Assembly (NCBI GenBank): GCA_027943335.1
Contig: BSBK01000964.1
Coordinates: forward strand, 684,501 to 748,500
Direction: 5' to 3'
DNA: 64,000 bases
Source: Chamaecyparis obtusa
Lineage: Eukaryota; Streptophyta; Pinopsida; Cupressales; Cupressaceae
In this document: positions 58,445-64,000 of the stretch, piece after piece
Numbering within the stretch: position 1 is the first letter of the stretch
Layout of the letters: each line of letters starts with the position of its first letter
The notes under the pieces: model-generated
Seen by the model: only the letters and a program-made list of their open reading frames with translations
Told to the model about the DNA's origin: nothing
Databases searched by the model: none
Translations under genes and position numbers: made by a program

Positions 58445-61400
58445 TTATAAATTATCTCCCCCTTTCAATGCACTAACTATTTCTTCTATACATATCTCCC
58501 CCTTTTTGATGATAATGCCAAAGGTGTATATAAAAGTGTTATACAGGGAGAATCCAAAATTTGATAGAAAAATAGAATGTACCTTCATTATCAGTGCTAG
58601 GGTTTTGTCCCAATTTTCTTGTAGAATCTTGCATGTTTGGATTGCAATTTGGACTTCTGCAGAGAGTGCAATCATGTGATCTACTATTGAGAACTGATTG
58701 TCATGAATTAATGTTTTGGAATGTTCAATGTGCTTATACATTGTATTCATGATGGGAAGGATCATGTTCTGAATGTCTAGTAGTGTGGACCGGATCCTTG
58801 TGTCTTCTTTCAGTAGTTCTGATTGCATATTTGATAGGAATGAGATTTTCATGTGATGAGCAGAGTTTGAACTTGGTTCAAGTTGCAGATTTTGTATGCT
58901 AATCTTCAAATCCTCATCAATTTTATTCATTTTATCCTTGACATCCTTGGTGAACTCGGCAACATTGCATAGTTTGGCCAAAAGAGAGGTAACATTAGAA
59001 TAGGAAGATTCAATGTTTGTCAGAACTGAAGATAATTCTACTTGATTAATAGCTATGTGCTAAGCAATGTGCTCAAGCACTTTATTGTTGAATTTCTTCT
59101 CGGCTTTTTCAATTAACTTGTCTATCCCAGATGAATCCTCATTGTACTTATTTATCGCTTCTGCTAATTGTAACAAAACATTTTGAGAGGAGTCTACTTT
59201 AATACCTAATGCTTCTGACAAAATGTCCTTAGCATCCTTACTGATTTTATATTCCTTGTCTCTCTCCTCTTTAAGCTTCTTTTGCTTTGCTTTCCTTTGG
59301 AGGAGTTCACCTATATTTTGCATTTGATCTGCTGATAGATTTGCAAAATCCAATGTTGGAATCTCTATTTCCTCATATAGGTCTATATCCTCTACTATAT
59401 TCTTGCCCAAAAATATTATACTCGGTTGAGCCTTAGGCTTATCTATTATGGTACTTAATGCCTTAGTAGTAGTGATAGTAGACATAGTAGGACTGGCTAT
59501 AAAGAATGGTATACTATCTACTGGAGAACTTAAAGTATTTACACTTGTAGAATAAAAAACTGGAATACTTACTGCTAGAAAACTTGATGAAATAAGAGAC
59601 TGCAACTCGGTAGAAGAAATGGTAGTTACTTCTATTGTTGCTATAGGTGATTGGAAAAATGTTGAAGTTGTCACAACCATGCTTGAAGATGTCTCTGGGC
59701 TAGATGTAGCAACTTTTTCTGGAGAGGTAGGAAGTGATGCAATGACTTCTGCCGCTATCCTCACAGTATCATCTACCTCAGTGGCTTCTTCCTATTCATC
59801 ATTGTCATCTTCAATGTCTTTTATTATAACTGATTCAGTACTCAGTTGCTGAAGATGGTATATATTCTTCCATGTGGCATTTTCACTCTTTACAACCGAT
59901 TCAATATTGTTAATCAGAATTAAACAAGTATTGAACTTTAGTGTCATCTTATTTTCATTCTCCTTCAATGCCTTCTTTATTTCATCATTTTTCAAGCTTG
60001 GCATTAACTGTTTCAGGGTTTGATCAAATATGTCTTTTACAGTTTGCCTTGCATTGGCCCATCTCATTTTTATTTGATCTAATAAAGCTCCTAGAATCTG
60101 TTGGGCTATTTCATCAGGAGAGTATTTCCACTGTCCCATCTTTTCAATGACAACATCTTCAATCTCCTTTTGTTCTGTTTCCGATCTTATTTCATATTTT
60201 AAAGATTTTATATTACTTACTCCAAATCCTTCTCTCAAAAGTTTGATCTTCTCTTGAAGGGTTAGAGGAGGCTTTTTGAATATTATATCTTTGTCCTTTT
60301 TGTCTGCCTTACCCTTTGCACTTCTCCTTGTAAATACGGCAGTGGGAGGCTTAGGTACCTTGGTGATGAATACCTTTCCTTTCTTCTTTGCAGGTTTTGG
60401 TTCCTCTATTTTCTCATCCTTTTCCTCTTCTTCTTCAATGTCTTCTCCTCTGCCCTCGGTTAGCATTAGAGGTGTGATAGCTTGCATTTTGGCTATCCTC
60501 TTTTTTCCTTTATTTACTACCTGTGGAAGCTTTATACTTAATTCAATTCTCACTTTTGCTTCTTCATATGTCCCAAAATATGGAGCTTTGGGATCAACAA
60601 GCTGATTAAGGAGGGCTTCAATGATATTCTTTGTTTCATCAATGTTTACCTCATAAGGAAGAGGTTTTACATGTACAATCCTCGGTTTAGCTGCTTGAAT
60701 GTATACTTTGTCACAGTCCACCATGAAACAAATATCATCCTTATAATCCTCCACCAACTTCTGTGGAATCCAAAATTTGTCATTCATTTTCTCCTTGAAA
60801 GACTCAAAATAACTATCCATGATGTTCTCAAAATTTTCACCCATTTCTGAAATATATTCATTTATCTCATAAACAATTGGCACATCCTTTCTCCATACTA
60901 CTTTTCCTTTGGAAGGGAAGAATTTCTAAACATAGAAAAATAAACAGACCAGTAGAGATCCAAACTTACATGGATTGTTTTTGGAAGTTTGAATGCTTTC
61001 CATGTTCTTGTTAAACTATTTTAACAACAAATCTGCAAGGTCAAATGATAAATTATTCTTTACCACTTTGTATGCTAGGTCTATGGCTTCACAGGGAACA
61101 CTATTCTACCAACTTGAACTGTATATTTTATGAGCAATGATGTGTGTTCCAAACTTCAGTTCAGCATCAGTAATGCTGCTTACTTTCATGCCTCTACCGT
61201 CCCAATCGGCTAGGGTTTTCTTCTCCAGCTCCGGCCGACCTAGGGTTTTGGTAGATTTAACTTTGTTTAACATGGGAAGATCGGTGATTTGATGAATCAT
61301 CTTCTTAGTGATCTCTATGGGTTGCTCAAGCTAAATCTTGCCTTCGTGTACACGGCTGAGAATGTATCTAACCCATTTCTCCTGAAAGTTTCGAGGTAAA

Positions 61401-61699
61401 TGTGTAATGTGAACTAATCCCTTGTCTTACAGATGTTTGTACTCTAGTTTTAGAACACCATTCACACACAGTTCCTCATGCACAATATCTAGCTCTAGGT
61501 TTCCCATCTCTTGAATTGCACAATTGAAATGATTGCAAATATCGTTAACAAGTAGTACCTTAGGAGGAATCTAAGATTGAGCTCCGTTCGGGTCTAGGGT
61601 TGCTGCAATTGCGGGCATGAGTTTGAAATCTGGTGCTCTCCATTCCCCTTGGATTATCATTTCTGTTCCTTTCTTCACTGAAGCACTGGATGATGCCAT
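58445..61699 (-). pseudogene. Element C ORF2, unknown large protein
   Basis: One uninterrupted phase from ATG 61699 (ACCATGGCA context, good for a plant start) to TAA at 58445, about 1085 codons with no frameshift. In order: an N-terminal globular part (WRAPDFKLMPAIAATLDPNG, EKWVRYILSRVHEGKI, KMIHQITDLPMLNKVKSTK, GTHIIAHKIYSSSW, FGSLLVCLFFYV); an acidic/basic linker; a part with KMGQWKYSPDEIAQQILG; a Ser/Thr-rich stretch; and a helical C-terminus. In-frame stops: TAG at 61573, 61333, 61108, 61018, 60928, 59791 and 59062 (minus-strand first base) and one TAA at 61429. It resembles long ORFs remembered from gymnosperm genomes. Function unknown; possibly related in its N-terminus to Transposase_32-like proteins. 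Confidence 0.75.
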
Positions 61700-62122
61700 G
61701 GTAGCTCACAGAGAATTCTTTTTGCAAAAGTATTTGAATCGCTTGATTGCTCTGGAAATTTTCTGCTCTCAAAATGCTAAAGTTCACGGTGAAGAATGAG
61801 TTTGATTTCTTACCTTTTGTTTACAACTCTATCATTAATGCTTAGTAAAAATTAGGGTATGAATTCTGACAGACTGTCACCCACTATGAATTAATTGCTC
61901 GGTAAAGACTTCGCAACTCGGTGAACTTGAGAATTCATATTGCTCCGACCTCGCTCGGTAATCATATTAGATAGCTCCCGACCTTGCTTGGTGAAAACTG
62001 ATATCGAACTTCCTATGATCTTATTGCATCTTGTATGCCAATTTAGATCTTTCTTTTAATTTAGTTTTGGAACTGCTTGAAATTTGTCGATGAGAATACA
62101 GTTCCAGTGCTTTCTTGGGAAT

Positions 62123-63316
62123 TTAGTTTGAGTCAGTAGAGCCACCCATTCCATTACTTGGACTGGTTTGCTCAGTAGATTTAGGAATCCACTGTTGTCT
62201 CATCTGTTTCCTGATCTTAGTTGTTTCATTCTTCTTTCCATCTTCAACTTCACTAGCATTCATGCAATTTTTGGCTATATGACCGAGTTTAGTGCATTTG
62301 AAACATCTTATGGTAGTATCTCTTTTCCTTAGATGATGTTTTATGCAGTTCATGCCAATGTGTCCATATTCTCCATAGTAATGACATCTACACCAAGTGT
62401 TGTAATCCCATCCAAACATTGCTTTCATAATTTGTTCTACTGGATTGAATTTTTTGGATCTGCACTCGGATGCCTTGTGACCTTGTCTGTTGCATTTGTG
62501 ACAATTACCTTTGAATCTTGGTTTTTCCCTGCATTCATTTGCTTTGTGACCATGCTGATTGCAGTTGTAGCATTTTCCATTGAATTCTACTTTTTCATTG
62601 CTCCAACATTTATTTGAAGTATGTCCTATTTTGCCACAATGATTACAAGCAGGTTTCTGATTCCTTTGAGTACCTTGCTTAGAAGATTCACCTTCTCCTT
62701 TGTATCCAAGTCCTGCTTTTCCTTTTTGCCTATGAAGATTTTGATCATGCAGCTGATTTAAGTCTTCTTGGCTCTTCAGCATTCTTTCATTGATTTGTTT
62801 TTCGGTGTTTAGGTCATCCACCAATCTTAGATTGATTTGCTTTTCAGATCTTAGTTCTTCTCTTGTGCTTTCTATTTTTGATCTTAGAGTCAAAATTTCC
62901 TCATTTGTATGGGAGATCTGATCAATTAGGTTTTCTAGCTGAAGGGTTTTATTTTGGACTTCATTGTTCCTTCCATCTAATTCATCTTTCAACTTGTTTC
63001 TTTGTTCTAAGATCTCACAAAATCTTGTTGAGTGTAGTTCTTGTTCTCTTTTTAATTTTCTCACTTCTTCCTGCAGAGACCCATTCTTTTCTAGGAGTTC
63101 TTTGAGAGCATTGTTTGCTTCATCTAAGCTATTTGAGGGAAAAAGATCTTCAATCTTTTCTTCAATGTAATTATGATCATTCATCTAATTTTCAAGTTCC
63201 TTCCTTCTTCTTAGGGATTGGGAAAGATGTTCTTTTGCTTCTTTAAGTTTGGCTATGGCCATTTCCAGATCTAGCTTTTCATTTTCAATCACCTTGTTCA
63301 GTTTGAATAACTCCAT
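62123..63316 (-). pseudogene. Element C ORF1: coiled coil plus five zinc knuckles (gag-like)
   Basis: Start chosen at ATG 63316, 53 bp after the primer site, because the frame is open back to there except for one TAG at 63187. About 398 codons. Residues ~1-190 are a long coiled coil (heptad-rich Leu/Glu/Lys, e.g. LQEEVRKLKREQELHS). Then five CX2CX4HX4C-type knuckles follow: CNHCGKIGHTSNKC, CYNCNQHGHKANEC, CHKCNRQGHKASEC, CHYYGEYGHIGMNC and CFKCTKLGHIAKNC. The fourth has Tyr for the second Cys, so it is probably broken. Oligomerising coil plus nucleic-acid-binding knuckles suggests a nucleocapsid-like role: packaging this element's RNA into particles. Confidence 0.85.
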
Positions 63317-63368
63317 TGTCCTGGATCTTTGCTCGAGCTAGTTAAGCTTTATCTTGAGAACCAATACA

Positions 63369-63380
63369 GCTCTGACACCA
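63369..63380 (-). other. Element C primer-binding site
   Basis: Sense strand TGGTGTCAGAGC, one base from the tRNA-iMet site, two bases inside the LTR end. Confidence 0.9.
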
Positions 63381-63382
63381 AT

Positions 63383-64000
63383 TGTTGGAAATATTCATGA
63401 ATTAACCAAGTTACTGAGAGGGGAGGGGTGAATCAGTAACTTCAAATTTTTTTTCAATATCAGATGTATTAACATATAGTTCACTTTATCCTTTTGCATA
63501 TAGAAAGCATGAAACATAAAAGCATTCACAACAATGACACATAGATTTGGTTACCTAGAAACCTTCCAAAAGAAAGTAAAACTGGGGTGGGGATGAAACC
63601 CACAAAGCTTTAATACTTCAGTATAAAGTTGGTCGGTTAAGGCTTACATTGATCACTTCTGATGATCTGCCCTGCTAGGAGCAATAAGGATTGCTAGGTC
63701 CACCTTGTTAGAGGATTTACAAACATACAATGAAGTATGCACTCGGTAAAGAGATTTTACAAAAGACTGTTAAGTCTACCTGGTTAGAGGATTTTAGTAC
63801 TGATTCACTAGTTAAAATGAAACAGTAGATCTCTTACTTTGCAACTGGATTGCTGAATGAGATTCGCTGATGTACTGATCACCTTCTGTGATGAATTTGT
63901 CTCTACTGCTCCTTATGTATAGTAGCCCTTTGTAATTCATTAGTTTCTGCCTTTTATCTCTTCTTTTTTATTCCACATTCATACTACTTGGTATTTGTAC
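63383..64000 (-). repeat. Element C 5' LTR, partial (window ends inside)
   Basis: First 618 bp in plus view, starting TGTTGGAAATATTC. About 14 differences from 57300-57917 by eye. Stem-loop at 63408-63442 with a perfect 10-bp stem. Confidence 0.93.

Larger units (their letters stand above)
57300..64000 (-). mobile_element. Element C: non-autonomous LTR element with copia-type ends
   Basis: Left LTR 57300-58334, internal region 58335-63382, right LTR 63383 to beyond the window. It reads on the minus strand. LTR ends TGTTGG/CCAACA, a TGGTGTCAGAGC primer site and an AAAGGGGGAGAT purine tract match the copia elements D and E. Inside there is no protease, integrase or RT. Instead it has ORF1 (coiled coil plus five zinc knuckles) and ORF2 (~1085 codons, unknown). 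The two LTRs differ at about 14 positions over the ~618 bp both visible, so it is fairly young. It must use enzymes from another element, plausibly a copia relative. Confidence 0.9.

Noticed and set aside
60276..60605. Plus-strand hydrophobic ORF of 109 codons
   Set aside because: Antisense shadow of element C ORF2's Lys/Glu-rich linker.
62333..63170. Plus-strand ORFs opposite element C ORF1
   Set aside because: Antisense shadows of the coiled-coil and zinc-knuckle coding region.

Overview
This window is a repeat-dominated stretch of a large plant nuclear genome, most likely a gymnosperm (conifer or yew type). The pointers are low GC content, no intact host gene, LTR retrotransposons nested inside one another, and several long open frames that resemble the transposon-associated ORFs abundant in gymnosperm assemblies. 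The lineage assignment is inference from remembered family resemblance, not from a search.

Layout: 1-5220 holds a decayed L1-type LINE (reverse transcriptase, zf-RVT, RNase H) with a second unusual ORF just downstream. Next come a broken LRR receptor-like fragment (5180-5724, minus), two MITE-like elements (6398-7109 and 7538-7729), AT-rich DNA, and a second LINE of another clade on the minus strand (9658-10796). A GC-rich 40-bp repeat and a ~670-bp AT microsatellite follow. From 13.7 to 29.4 kb, a Ty3/gypsy-like gag element (B, plus strand) has had its 5' LTR split by a related minus-strand element (A, 14313-25012, TSD GTCCT). From 30.9 to 41.7 kb, a minus-strand ORF (host G) is interrupted by a solo LTR (F, 31242-32730, TSD TTTAT) and by a Ty1/copia element (D, 33075-40249). 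A second copia element (E, 45834-52965, TSD AATAC) sits in sequence with promoter-like duplications and a 64-bp repeat. From 57300 to beyond the window end lies a non-autonomous element (C) whose ends and tRNA primer site look copia-like but whose two ORFs are unrelated to copia pol.

Most unusual observations: (1) D and E share the same loss of the first catalytic Asp of the RT YVDD box, plus a shared amber codon in integrase. (2) Element C carries a coiled-coil, five-knuckle protein and a ~1085-codon ORF between copia-type ends. (3) C, D, E and F share a U5 stem-loop whose stem changes between families yet stays paired. (4) In three elements checked codon by codon, in-frame stops are almost all TAG (24 TAG, 2 TAA, 0 TGA), the pattern expected from decay of methylated CHG sites.

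Nothing here looks like a working host gene. Every protein-coding segment is element-derived or a pseudogene. Boundaries of A, C, D, E and F rest on LTR ends, target-site duplications, primer sites and polypurine tracts read directly. Boundaries of B, G and both LINEs are approximate.
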